Shown: positions 5,122 through 12,889 of the stretch, one piece after another | Numbering within the stretch: the stretch's first letter is position 1 | Layout: each line of letters begins with the position of its first letter | Assembly: GCF_003992005.1 (NCBI RefSeq) | Contig: NZ_RQVL01000016.1 | Coordinates: 1 to 49,099 of the forward strand | Reading direction: 5' to 3' | Length of the DNA stretch: 49,099 nucleotides | Source of the DNA: Veillonella sp. VA139 | GTDB taxonomy: Bacteria; Bacillota; Negativicutes; Veillonellales; Veillonellaceae | Made by a program: the position numbers and the translations under genes | Notes under the pieces: generated by a model | What the model was told of the DNA's origin: nothing | What the model saw: only the letters and a program-made list of their open reading frames with translations | Databases searched by the model: none

Positions 5122-5335
5122 GATATATGCTGATGAAGGTGCTGATTCAAAAACATTTATTAGTGCTGAAAGAGTGACTATAACAAAATTAACCTATGTA
5201 GAAAATAATAATCCCCTCTTCCCGAACAGAACTATCGTTGAGTATTGGGAAGAAGGGAGAATGGTTTACAAAGTTGATCCGTTAGATGACTTACGAGATA
5301 TCATTTCTTTAGCAGAAAGTACGCTTTTAATTTAG
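5108..5335 (+). CDS. early phage protein of unknown function (75 aa)
   Basis: ATG at 5108 overlaps the preceding gene by 14 bases, with GGAGG just upstream. The protein is strand-rich and acidic (RVTITKLTYVENN, RTIVEYWEEGRMVYKVDPL). No family recognised. The gapless arrangement supports it being translated. Confidence 0.55.
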   Translation: MRNHEIYADEGADSKTFISAERVTITKLTYVENNNPLFPNRTIVEYWEEGRMVYKVDPLDDLRDIISLAESTLLI

Positions 5336-5359
5336 TATATCACAGAAAGGAAAAGAAAA

Positions 5360-5737
5360 ATGGAAACTATAAAGGCAGTATTGAAATGGATTGGCAAACA
5401 GTATCTTTGGTTAGTCGATATACGGGATAACACCTTACTAAAAATCGCATTGTTAATAGCAGGTAGTTGTCCTGTCATCTGTTGGGTGGTTGATCCTCGT
5501 AATGAACAGTATATCTATATGTCCTTATTAATGTGGATTGTAATAGGTGTAGCACTCACATACATGCGCATAGCAGAACATTATGAAGAACGTGAATCTG
5601 TACTATTGCAAGGGATTAAGGTTGTTCATGTGGTGGCGGAAGAGGTTCGTATCGAAAAACGGTATCCTGTTAAAAATCAATATTACGAAGCTATTACAAA
5701 AGAGGTGGCAGAACATGAAGAAAATGAAATGCATTAA
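5360..5737 (+). CDS. two-helix membrane protein (125 aa)
   Basis: ATG at 5360 after AAAGGAAAAG. Two hydrophobic stretches (LLKIALLIAGSCPVICWVV at about 27-45, YMSLLMWIVIGVALTYM at about 53-69) are followed by a charged cytoplasmic tail (EHYEERESVL through EVAEHEENEMH). A role in membrane modification or exclusion is possible; no family recognised. It overlaps the next gene by 23 bases. Confidence 0.6.
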   Translation: METIKAVLKWIGKQYLWLVDIRDNTLLKIALLIAGSCPVICWVVDPRNEQYIYMSLLMWIVIGVALTYMRIAEHYEERESVLLQGIKVVHVVAEEVRIEKRYPVKNQYYEAITKEVAEHEENEMH

Positions 5738-5885
5738 GTGCGGTTTGGATATCGCTAACAATGGTGGGTTATATATTCGTGAGGATGGAAAAGTTATTAA
5801 AGTATGTAAAGATTGTCATCAAAAACATCTTAAGGAGCGAGCACATGCAAGATTTAATGCAAGAGTTACAGCAATTACGAAGTGA
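5715..5885 (+). CDS. small CxxC zinc protein (56 aa)
   Basis: ATG at 5715 with GAGGTGG upstream. Two CxxC pairs (CIKC near residue 5 and CKDC near residue 31) suggest one bound zinc, with a lysine- and arginine-rich end. It overlaps both neighbours, as is typical of this dense early cluster. Function unknown. Confidence 0.6.
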   Translation: MKKMKCIKCGLDIANNGGLYIREDGKVIKVCKDCHQKHLKERAHARFNARVTAITK

Positions 5886-6171
5886 ATTGAATACAGCCTT
5901 AGCCTTATTGAAAGAACGAGGTATCAAGTTAGCAGAAACAGAACGTGCCTATAAGTTGGCCAAGGCGAGAAAAATAGAAGAAGAACGAGATAAAAAGACA
6001 GCCGTTTCATTGATTCGTGAATTAGTCATTGGGGATGTGGCTGTTAGCCAGTTACGAATGGAACGAGATAAGGCAAGAGTCATGTATCGTTCCGTAGATG
6101 AAGCTATCAATATTAAAAAGTTAGAGTTACGCATCGTAGAATCACAGATAGGACGGGAATGGCATGCTTAA
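5845..6171 (+). CDS. coiled-coil early phage protein (108 aa)
   Basis: ATG at 5845 after AAGGAG. Almost entirely helical (LQQLRSELNTALALLKERG, ETERAYKLAKARKIEEERD), ending in the pattern IVESQIGREWHA, which I recall from conserved phage proteins placed before HNH genes in Firmicute phages. The role is unknown. Its end overlaps the HNH gene by eight bases. Confidence 0.6.
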   Translation: MQDLMQELQQLRSELNTALALLKERGIKLAETERAYKLAKARKIEEERDKKTAVSLIRELVIGDVAVSQLRMERDKARVMYRSVDEAINIKKLELRIVESQIGREWHA

Positions 6172-6526
6172 ACGAACACCACTACAGAGGAAAACACCAT
6201 TACGAGCAAAGACTGCTTTATCTAGAGGAACATCACAATTAAAAAGAACTCCGTTAAAGGCACGAAGTAAAAAGAGAAATCAATATGAGTATGAATTAAA
6301 TAAGATGAGAGATTTAGTAAAAGCAAGGGATCATCACAGCTGTATTATCTGTGGAGATCCAGCACAAGAGATTCATCATATAGAACCTCGCTCAAATGGT
6401 GGGACGAATGATCTAGATAATTTATGTTGCGTATGTTGGTATTGCCATCATGCAGTAGTGCATGGTCCAGAGTCCAAAGCCATCAAGAAAGTATTAAAGA
6501 AAAAGGTAGCAGAACGCAGCGCATAA
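6164..6526 (+). CDS. HNH endonuclease (120 aa)
   Basis: A basic N-terminal tail (KRTPLQRKTPLRAKTAL, residues 3-19) precedes an HNH domain: CIICGDPAQEIHHIEPRSNGG (about 60-80), N at DLDNLCCVCWYCHHAVVHG, then a lysine-rich end. Cysteine pairs CIIC and CWYC probably hold structural zinc, and HHIE with N and H form the metal site. Phage HNH enzymes of this type can act with the terminase in packaging or in replication; here it lies in the early region, so recombination or replication is as likely. Confidence 0.85.
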   Translation: MLKRTPLQRKTPLRAKTALSRGTSQLKRTPLKARSKKRNQYEYELNKMRDLVKARDHHSCIICGDPAQEIHHIEPRSNGGTNDLDNLCCVCWYCHHAVVHGPESKAIKKVLKKKVAERSA

Positions 6527-6529
6527 AAA

Positions 6530-6590
6530 AAGACCACTTAGCGGGAACTAAGTGGTCTCATATATCCATATGTAGATACAACCTTATTTA
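6530..6590 (-). ncRNA. possible short antisense RNA upstream of rep
   Basis: A perfect 11-bp hairpin (AGACCACTTAG at 6536-6546, CTAAGTGGTCT at 6553-6563 region) has seven T after it only on the minus strand. Upstream on that strand is an extended -10 (TGGTATACT, about 6601-6593), but a weak -35. It could make an RNA of about 60 nt in front of the replication gene, or merely end transcripts from both directions. Confidence 0.35.
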
Positions 6591-6736
6591 TAGTATACCA
6601 CATATGGTAGAAGAAATACAGAGAAATAGTAGATTTTCAAAGAAAAATGATATAGATATTAGAAATAAAATAAAAGGCTGCAAGGCCTTGTATTGACTAG
6701 ATATGTATATTATTTTTTCGACCATATGAGGTGCTA

Positions 6737-7528
6737 ATGAGATATCGAAAAAAAGTATATGGAAAAACGATGTGTGAAGTCACGGATTACCATACAGGAA
6801 GAACGTATAAAAAACAAAGTGCACGACAAAAGAAAGAAAAAGTCACGCCACTACAAATGGCATTACAGAATCAAAAGAATGCAGAATCACAGCTACGTAT
6901 GTTGATAGACATCAACTTTCATGAGGAAGATTTCTATATTACTCTCACCTATGAAATAGAACCAACTTTGGAGCAAGCAAAAAAAGATATTACGTTGTTC
7001 ATCAAAAAGCTGCGTAGAAGGTATACAAAGCTAGGGCAACCGTTAAAGTATATCTACACTTGCGAAGGAGAACGTAGGATACACTTTCATATTCTGGTGA
7101 ATCGAATACAAGATATGACGGTAAAAGAGTTAAAAGGGTTATGGCCTCACGGATATTCTAAAAAGGAAGCCTATCAAGGTGAGTGGCGTGATGCGGTTCG
7201 GATTGCAAGCTATTTTGTTAAGGAAAGTGATCGTAAGTTAGAGGCTACTGGCTTTAAACGTAAATGGGTATCAAGCCAAAACTTAGAGAAACCAAAAGTA
7301 AAAAAAGAGCGATTGCATTCAAACACTTGGGCGGAAGCCATTACTCCACCGAAAGGATACTATGTAGAGACAGATAGCATTGTAGAGGGAGTGAGTTTGG
7401 CTGGATATCCCTATCGATTTTATCGTCTCATAAAGATTGAGGAACCGAAGAGTAATCAAAAGTGGTGGAAAACAAAAGAGTTGAATACACCTAGAAATAG
7501 AGTTCATGTAGAACGATGTAGTACATAA
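6737..7528 (+). CDS. HUH-family rolling-circle replication initiator (263 aa)
   Basis: ATG at 6737 with GAGG five bases upstream. The three HUH nuclease motifs are present: motif 1 FYITLTY (66-72), metal-binding IHFHIL with H116 and H118, and the nucleophile motif YFVK with Y159 and K162. Proteins of this class nick one strand at an origin and stay linked through the tyrosine. The SSB gene follows after 11 bp, which fits single-stranded replication intermediates. No polymerase, primase or helicase gene is visible in the early region, so this may be the sole phage replication initiator. Confidence 0.8.
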   Translation: MRYRKKVYGKTMCEVTDYHTGRTYKKQSARQKKEKVTPLQMALQNQKNAESQLRMLIDINFHEEDFYITLTYEIEPTLEQAKKDITLFIKKLRRRYTKLGQPLKYIYTCEGERRIHFHILVNRIQDMTVKELKGLWPHGYSKKEAYQGEWRDAVRIASYFVKESDRKLEATGFKRKWVSSQNLEKPKVKKERLHSNTWAEAITPPKGYYVETDSIVEGVSLAGYPYRFYRLIKIEEPKSNQKWWKTKELNTPRNRVHVERCST

Positions 7529-7539
7529 AGGAGGTTAGC

Positions 7540-7908
7540 ATGGAAAACAATCAAATCGTACTCGTAGGCTATGCAGTGAAAGATGCAGAACTACGGTACA
7601 CGAAAACAGGTAAGGCAGTGTGTTTATTTTCGATAGCTACGAATAAGCGTATTTCAGAGGATAAGGAGATTAGTTCCTTTCATAATGTCGTGGCATGGAC
7701 CTATGCAGAAGAAGTAGGGACTATACAAAAAGGGCAACCAGTGATTGTGGTAGGTAGTGTACAAACGAGATCCTATGAAAAGAGTGGTGAGAAACGATAC
7801 ATCACAGAGGTAATAGCAGATCGAGTAGGAATACAATTGGTAAAACAAAAAGATGTAGATAGTCATTATGATGTGTTTGTCAAAAATGATGAAGAAATTC
7901 CATTTTAG
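7540..7908 (+). CDS. ssb: single-stranded DNA-binding protein (122 aa)
   Basis: ATG at 7540 after AAAGGAGG. An OB-fold SSB: NQIVLVGYAVKDAELRYTKTGK, FSIATNKR, FHNVVAWTYAEEV and GQPVIVVGSVQTRSYEKSGEKRY. The tail is short and acidic and ends DEEIPF, the C-terminal tip through which SSB contacts partner proteins. It lies directly after the HUH initiator and probably coats the displaced strand. Confidence 0.92.
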   Translation: MENNQIVLVGYAVKDAELRYTKTGKAVCLFSIATNKRISEDKEISSFHNVVAWTYAEEVGTIQKGQPVIVVGSVQTRSYEKSGEKRYITEVIADRVGIQLVKQKDVDSHYDVFVKNDEEIPF

Positions 7909-7920
7909 AAAGGAGTTGGC

Positions 7921-8109
7921 ATGGGACGACCTAAGGAGTATAAGAAAGCAAGAACATGTAAGCATGCGAATATCGTTACTAAAACTGGTGGAGTATTTAC
8001 TACACGTGAATGTCCAGAGCGAAATATAAATTTATATATAGAGGGAAAGGGGTACATTGTGAATGCTAATCGGTGCACAAAATGTAAAGCCTACAAAGCA
8101 AGAACGTAA
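7921..8109 (+). CDS. small cysteine-containing early protein (62 aa)
   Basis: ATG at 7921 after AAAGGAG. Begins MGRPKEYKKARTCKHANIV, with further cysteines at REC and CTKC, suggesting a zinc site. Basic and probably nucleic-acid binding. No family recognised. The next gene begins inside its last 16 codons. Confidence 0.5.
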   Translation: MGRPKEYKKARTCKHANIVTKTGGVFTTRECPERNINLYIEGKGYIVNANRCTKCKAYKART

Positions 8110-8578
8110 CATAAATCCTAACGCAGGCACATTAAGATATTTTAATGCTAAAAATAAACAGAACTTTACCACAGTGGCGTTTATCAGTAGGGTTATGAGA
8201 GATATGATAGAGCCGCTACATTTAGAAAAAGAAAACAAAAAAATGGCGAATATGTGCGCTACCTTAGCGCATAAGCTAATGGTTAATTTAGTTGATGGAT
8301 TAGATGAAGATGCAAAACGAGAAATCGTAAGGGCTATAGGACGGTATGATATAGAAATTGTTCAAAAAGGAACGATTGATGATGCGGAAATTAGGGAGCA
8401 AGAGGGATACCTAAGTACATTAGCAGAACATGCCTTACAAGGTAGTTGCCTATCCTGTACAAAGAAGGGGGACGATATAGAGAACTGTGAACTAAGGGTA
8501 GCTATGATTTATATAGAGGTACCTGTGTTCGATGAGACATGTCCGAGTGGACGATGTCGTTACAAAGTAGAGTGCTAA
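8063..8578 (+). CDS. DUF5651-like phage protein (171 aa)
   Basis: The only ATG in frame is 8063, overlapping the previous gene by 47 bases; AAAGGGG lies about ten bases upstream. A non-ATG start nearer LRYFNAKNKQNFTTVAFISRV is possible, since similarity to the family I recall seems to start there. The C-terminal part has the characteristic cysteine cluster SCLSCTKKGDDIENCEL and CPSGRC. Members occur in the early region of Firmicute phages with unknown function. Confidence 0.6.
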   Translation: MLIGAQNVKPTKQERNINPNAGTLRYFNAKNKQNFTTVAFISRVMRDMIEPLHLEKENKKMANMCATLAHKLMVNLVDGLDEDAKREIVRAIGRYDIEIVQKGTIDDAEIREQEGYLSTLAEHALQGSCLSCTKKGDDIENCELRVAMIYIEVPVFDETCPSGRCRYKVEC

Positions 8579-8657
8579 TAGGAGGGAATGGCTATGGATA
8601 CAAGCTAAAGTTACATGTTATTTTAAATTTTTATTGTTATGGATAAGGAGATTAGTC

Positions 8658-9266
8658 ATGGAATTAGAAAATACAGTACAACCAGGTGTAACACCAGAGG
8701 TTGTTGAAGAAACAGAAACAAAACCAAAACGAAAAGGAAAGGGAAGTAAAAAAACAGAAACTATGGTTAGTGAAGTGCTGAGTGAAGCGGATAGTGGCAC
8801 AGAGAGTGTAGAAGAAAGCATGACAGCAGTAGATATGAAGATTAAACGTGTACAAGAAGATGCTGTGTTACCAACTTATGGAACAGAAGGGAGTGGAGCG
8901 TTAGATTTCTATGCAGCAGAGGATGTAACAGTATGGGATGAACGAACATATCGTGTTGGACTAGGTGTTGCTGTAGAAGTACCGAAAGGTTTTGTATTGC
9001 AGTTGGTACCACGCAGCTCTATTGGCATGGATACACCATTGCGTATGCCTAATTCGATGGGGGTTATTGATTCGGATTATCGTGGAGAAGTGGCAGCTAT
9101 TTATGTCAATGATGAAACCAAAGGCATGATTCCTTATCAAATCAATAAAGGCGATAGAATTGCGCAAGGCTATTTAGTAGCCACACCAAAAATTAATCTT
9201 GTTGAAGTAGAAGAATTATCTGATACAGATCGAGGAGATAAAGGCTTTGGTTCGACTGGAAAATAA
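8658..9266 (+). CDS. dut: dUTPase with long charged N-terminal extension (202 aa)
   Basis: ATG at 8658 after AAGGAG. Residues 60-202 form a trimeric dUTPase with all five motifs: GSGALDFYAAED (78-89), PRSSIG (118-123), GVIDSDYRGEV (135-145), KGDRIAQGYLV (164-174) and RGDKGFGSTGK (192-202). It hydrolyses dUTP to dUMP, keeping uracil out of phage DNA. Unusually, about 60 residues rich in E, T, S and K precede the domain. That tail is low complexity and probably disordered; phage dUTPases sometimes carry regulatory extensions. Confidence 0.9.
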   Translation: MELENTVQPGVTPEVVEETETKPKRKGKGSKKTETMVSEVLSEADSGTESVEESMTAVDMKIKRVQEDAVLPTYGTEGSGALDFYAAEDVTVWDERTYRVGLGVAVEVPKGFVLQLVPRSSIGMDTPLRMPNSMGVIDSDYRGEVAAIYVNDETKGMIPYQINKGDRIAQGYLVATPKINLVEVEELSDTDRGDKGFGSTGK

Positions 9267-9340
9267 ATGTACATAACCACAGGTGCATGAGATTAGAAAC
9301 AATATCCTGAAATAAACTAAGGTTATGTGGAGGTGATGCA

Positions 9341-9790
9341 ATGCTCATTCGTAAAATAGCTGTAGTTGGTAGCACAAAAACATTTGATTATGTAAAAGAA
9401 AATGATGCAGGCGGAAAATCTGTATACTCTATGACGGCACGAGAAGATGGACGAGAGTCATTTTACACCGCCTGGAAAGCATTGGTAAGCATTGTAAATA
9501 GTCATATGAGATCAGAACGAGGAGACTATATATTTCTTGGTGTCATATTGATTGTAAAACGTCTAGAAATCAAATACATGGAAGCGGTTGTTGGTGAAAA
9601 AATAACTCAAATGCCAAGTGAAGTTAGATTTAGCGGAACTGCGATTACTAAAGAGGCTAGCTTTAAATACATTACCGACTGGATAGAACTTGATGAAAAG
9701 GAGCTTACACTAGTGAACAAAATGCTCAATGAAACCAAAGCATATATACAGGGAAGAAGAGCACAGGAGCAACTCTTTGAAAGCAAATAA
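9341..9790 (+). CDS. conserved-looking phage protein of unknown function (149 aa)
   Basis: ATG at 9341 after GGAGGTG. Contains a central amphipathic region (ESFYTAWKALVSIVNSHM) and a hydrophobic strand (YIFLGVILIVKRLEIKYM), then a long C-terminal helix (LTLVNKMLNETKAYIQGRR). No named family recognised. It lies between the dUTPase and the small zinc genes. Confidence 0.6.
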   Translation: MLIRKIAVVGSTKTFDYVKENDAGGKSVYSMTAREDGRESFYTAWKALVSIVNSHMRSERGDYIFLGVILIVKRLEIKYMEAVVGEKITQMPSEVRFSGTAITKEASFKYITDWIELDEKELTLVNKMLNETKAYIQGRRAQEQLFESK

Positions 9791-9819
9791 TCATTTGATA
9801 GCGAAAGGGATATGCTAGG

Positions 9820-10113
9820 ATGATAAAACGATGTAAGCGATGTGAAAAACTCTTTGATGGCTCTGCACGACAAATCTATTGCCCAAACTGTGCTAAGACG
9901 AATCGGGCAGTGAATGAAAGAGCAAGCAGAGTATCGCAACAAAGGGCGATTGCCTATAATTTGCTAAGTGAGGAGCCTTGTGAGAATGTCTATCATGGGC
10001 GTATGTCAGAGGAAGAAAGACTTTGCATGATAGAAAAACAAAAGAAATTTCGTGAAGCAAGGCTTAAGAGTGAACCACCTAGGAGAACCTATGAAGAAAA
10101 AGGCAAACTATAA
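9820..10113 (+). CDS. zinc-ribbon phage protein (97 aa)
   Basis: ATG at 9820 after AAAGGG. The N-terminus has CKRCEKLFDG, then YCPNCAKTNR, a four-cysteine zinc ribbon (about 5-29). A helical, basic remainder follows. Its end overlaps the next gene's start. Function unknown. Confidence 0.6.
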   Translation: MIKRCKRCEKLFDGSARQIYCPNCAKTNRAVNERASRVSQQRAIAYNLLSEEPCENVYHGRMSEEERLCMIEKQKKFREARLKSEPPRRTYEEKGKL

Positions 10114-10285
10114 AAATGGGTTGGCACCATGTCCATTTTGTCGGAATCCCGAGGTGCGCACAGTGATTGGTGTAGGCACGGGAGTACGACATAATATGGT
10201 GGTATGTGATGTTTGTGGTGCTACTGTATCATTTGAAGATAAGCCACAGTATTTAGCCACAGCAAAGGCTTGGAATAGTAGATAA
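10091..10285 (+). CDS. Lar-like zinc protein (64 aa)
   Basis: I use ATG at 10091 after AGGAGA. The pattern LAPCPFCRN, VVCDVCGATV and a C-terminal ATAKAWNSR matches the Lar family (restriction alleviation) in layout: two CxxC knuckles and the A-x-AWN ending. Lar modifies type I restriction activity in Rac-type prophages; most family members are uncharacterised, so the function here is uncertain. Confidence 0.7.
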   Translation: MKKKANYKNGLAPCPFCRNPEVRTVIGVGTGVRHNMVVCDVCGATVSFEDKPQYLATAKAWNSR

Positions 10286-10303
10286 CGATAAGGTGGTGAT
10301 TCA

Positions 10304-10738
10304 ATGCATATAAAACTAAAAAAGCAAGTAGAGTGGTATTTGTATCACTACCAAGATATAAAAGGAGCTGTTTTACAAGCTAGGTTAGATCCAGTAAAAA
10401 AGAAAGCTGGAGGTGGATGGATACAAGACCCTACAGGACAAGAAGCGGTGTCAAATATAACGCCACTACGAGAGGTGTATATTGTTGACGGTAAGGCAAG
10501 AATACATATTGATTATCCAGAACGATTAGTAGAAGCGGTTGAGTCTTGTGAATGTGAGCTGAATGCAGTACTAAGAGAACTATGTGAACGCAAGTATTAT
10601 GGGAAACAACGCTCTATTAATTGTATGGTTGCAATGGGTTTAACAAGAGATGTCTACTATGCAGCGATTAATGAACTGTTACAAATTATGTCGTTGTACA
10701 TGGTAGAACATCGAGTTTTAAAAATATCAAAAAAGTAG
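10304..10738 (+). CDS. ArpU/RinA-like late transcription regulator (144 aa)
   Basis: ATG at 10304 after GGTGGTG. The protein has the arrangement of late-gene activators seen between early and terminase genes: an N-terminal helix (VEWYLYHYQDIKGAVLQARL) and a C-terminal sigma-4-like HTH (ELCERKYYGKQRSINCMVAMGLTRDVYYAAINELL). It is the last early gene and lies 174 bp before terS. It probably switches on the packaging, structural and lysis genes. The assignment rests on position and HTH layout. Confidence 0.65.
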   Translation: MHIKLKKQVEWYLYHYQDIKGAVLQARLDPVKKKAGGGWIQDPTGQEAVSNITPLREVYIVDGKARIHIDYPERLVEAVESCECELNAVLRELCERKYYGKQRSINCMVAMGLTRDVYYAAINELLQIMSLYMVEHRVLKISKK

Positions 10739-10912
10739 GCGACAAAATCGAAAAAAAGTGTGATATATTAATAGTATGTGATGGGCATAACCTACATAAG
10801 ATGTTTATTACATAATCATAGATACACATCAAACCAAGACTTTTAGCACATAGTCTGTAAAGAATGTGCTTTTTTCATGCCAAAATATTTCAAATCTAGG
10901 AGGTGAGGAATT
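10739..10912 (+). promoter_or_regulatory. late control region with terminator
   Basis: Just after the regulator gene, GCGACAAAATCGA and AAGTGTGATATATTAATAG form an AT-rich, promoter-like stretch with -10-like TATATT, a plausible late promoter. A clear intrinsic terminator follows: AGCACAT (10845-10851), loop, ATGTGCT (10864-10870), then T-run to 10875. A promoter followed by a terminator before terS suggests antitermination or a short leader RNA controlling the late operon. A packaging site could also lie here. The terminator is well supported; the rest is inference. Confidence 0.5.
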
Positions 10913-11317
10913 ATGTTAACTGAGCAACGGAAACGATTTGTCAAAGAATATATGGCATTAAAATGCAAAAATATGAGACAGGCAGCAATTAATGCTGGTT
11001 ATAGCGAAAAGTCTGCTCAGCAACAAGCCTCTAACCTTATGAAGGATAATGAAGTATTGGCATACTTACAAGCCTGTAAGGATGATATGGATAGAGAGTT
11101 ACGGGAAGCCTTTGTATTTGAAGCAAAAGAAGCCTTCCGAGTGATGTGCAAAATCCTAAAGGATCCTAAGACGAAACCACGAGAAAGAATAACAGTGGCA
11201 AAAGACTTTTTAGACAGAGCTGGGTATAAACCTGTGGATAAAACAGAACTAACAGGAAAAGATGGAAGTGCTATACAATTAGCCATTGGATGGGAGAGTC
11301 AAGGTGAAGAGGATTAA
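10913..11317 (+). CDS. terS: terminase small subunit (134 aa)
   Basis: ATG at 10913 after AGGAGGTG. Terminase_2-type: LTEQRKRFVKEYMALKCKNMRQAAINAGYSEKSA is the usual HTH that recognises the packaging site, followed by a helical oligomerisation part (LMKDNEVLAYLQ) and a C-terminal segment. It starts phage DNA packaging with the large subunit, which begins inside its last codons. Confidence 0.88.
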   Translation: MLTEQRKRFVKEYMALKCKNMRQAAINAGYSEKSAQQQASNLMKDNEVLAYLQACKDDMDRELREAFVFEAKEAFRVMCKILKDPKTKPRERITVAKDFLDRAGYKPVDKTELTGKDGSAIQLAIGWESQGEED

Positions 11318-12647
11318 CATAACGATTCCATACACACCAAGGCCCTTATGGAGAGATTTCATACATCCAGCTATAGAATCACATCGTTTTAATGTGATTG
11401 TCGCACATCGTAGGTTTGGAAAAACGGTAGCCACTATTAATCATGTGATAAAAATGGCGATACAAAACAATTTACCATCACCACAATATGCGTACGTAGC
11501 ACCACTACGAACGCAAGCTAAGCTAATTGCTTGGTCGTATTTGAAGTTTTATACCAGTGTCATACCAGGTATACGGGTGAATGAAAGTGAGTTATATGTA
11601 GAGTTACCAACTAAACATAGGAGTCGTGCTGGACCGAGAATTTATATCCGAGGGGCAGATAATCCAGATAGTTTACGTGGGTTGTATTTAGATGGTGTAG
11701 TGCTAGATGAATATGCTCAAATGAAACCTGAGGTGTTCGATGAAATTATTCGTCCAGCCTTATCTGATAGAACAGGGTGGGCTATATTTATAGGAACACC
11801 GAAAGGGCAAAATCGGTTCTATGAACTATTTTTAAAAGCACAGAAATTACAAGAAGATTCCAATTCGGGGTGGTATACATGTATGTATACAGTTGATGAT
11901 AGCCAGATCATACCGAAAGAAGAGTTAGAGGCAATGATGGTCGAGATGACAGAAAATTCCATTCGACAGGAGCTATATTGTGATTTCACAGCTAGTGCAG
12001 AAAATGTATTGGTGAGTATTGATGATATTAACATGGCTATGAAGCGGACAGTAGCACCACGAGATATTCAATATAGTCCGCTCGTGCTGGGTGTAGATAT
12101 TGCACGTTTTGGTGACGATGCAACCACAATTGCAATACGTAAGGGATTAGTTGCCTATAAGCCACTGCGGTACAAGGGACTAGATAACATGCAAATTGCT
12201 AATATTGTGGCTGGGCTTATCCAAGAGCATAAGCCTAGGGCAGTCTTTATAGATGCTGGTCGAGGTGAAGGGGTAATAGACCGTCTACGGCAGATGGGTT
12301 ACCGTCACATTATCGAAGTGCCATTTGGAAGTCAAGCATCGAAATCAGAACGGTTTGTGAATAAACGTGCTGAAATGTGGTACGAAATGGCTCAGTGGAT
12401 AAAGCAAGGAGGAAGTTTGCCAGATGACGGCTCACTGCGAGCTGATTTAGCAACGCCAACCTATAGTTTTGATACTAGGGGCCGTATTGTACTAGAGAGT
12501 AAGGACAAAATTAAAGAGCGATTAGGACACTCTCCAGATAAAGGAGATGCCTTAGCTCTTACATTTGCGTATACAGTGCCACAAGAGGATATGTATACGC
12601 AAGTAGTACCACCAATGGCCAATACAAAATATAATCCATTTGGGTAA
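11304..12647 (+). CDS. terL: terminase large subunit (447 aa)
   Basis: I choose GTG at 11304, with GGGAG upstream; an in-frame TTG lies six codons earlier. The ATPase has Walker A AHRRFGKT (34-41) and Walker B LDEY (134-137). The nuclease half has VDIARFGDD (about 263), DAGRGEGVID (about 316) and GDALAL (about 413), the acidic residues of an RNase H-like nuclease. It powers DNA translocation into the procapsid and cuts concatemers. The start overlaps terS by 14 bases. Confidence 0.92.
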   Translation: MKRINITIPYTPRPLWRDFIHPAIESHRFNVIVAHRRFGKTVATINHVIKMAIQNNLPSPQYAYVAPLRTQAKLIAWSYLKFYTSVIPGIRVNESELYVELPTKHRSRAGPRIYIRGADNPDSLRGLYLDGVVLDEYAQMKPEVFDEIIRPALSDRTGWAIFIGTPKGQNRFYELFLKAQKLQEDSNSGWYTCMYTVDDSQIIPKEELEAMMVEMTENSIRQELYCDFTASAENVLVSIDDINMAMKRTVAPRDIQYSPLVLGVDIARFGDDATTIAIRKGLVAYKPLRYKGLDNMQIANIVAGLIQEHKPRAVFIDAGRGEGVIDRLRQMGYRHIIEVPFGSQASKSERFVNKRAEMWYEMAQWIKQGGSLPDDGSLRADLATPTYSFDTRGRIVLESKDKIKERLGHSPDKGDALALTFAYTVPQEDMYTQVVPPMANTKYNPFG

Positions 12648-12670
12648 GAATAAGGAAAGGAGTGGATACT

Positions 12671-12880
12671 ATGTGTGGTGGATTTGTAGGAAAATTATTA
12701 GGGGTTAGTAAGCCAGAGGTGCCAGAGATTAAACCTCCAGCACCATCACCTACAGTAGAAAATAATGAGGTAGATGATGATACGATGGCAAAAGAAAATC
12801 AACGTAAAAAACGGGGGTTTTCTTCAACTCGTACAACGGATACATTATTGTCTAATGCAGGACGTAATAAGTTAGGATAA
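12671..12880 (+). CDS. small virion-region protein (69 aa)
   Basis: ATG at 12671 after AAGGAGTGG. Starts with a glycine-rich hydrophobic stretch (CGGFVGKLLGV), then a proline-rich section (KPPAPSPTVEN) and a basic end (TTDTLLSNAGRNKLG). A similar small gene between terminase and portal occurs in several podoviruses. Function unknown. Confidence 0.6.
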   Translation: MCGGFVGKLLGVSKPEVPEIKPPAPSPTVENNEVDDDTMAKENQRKKRGFSSTRTTDTLLSNAGRNKLG

Positions 12881-12889
12881 GGTGATTCT

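Noticed and set aside
8584-8640. Six-codon frame after AGGAGG before dut
   Set aside because: Too short, with no adjacent attenuator structure to suggest a leader peptide.
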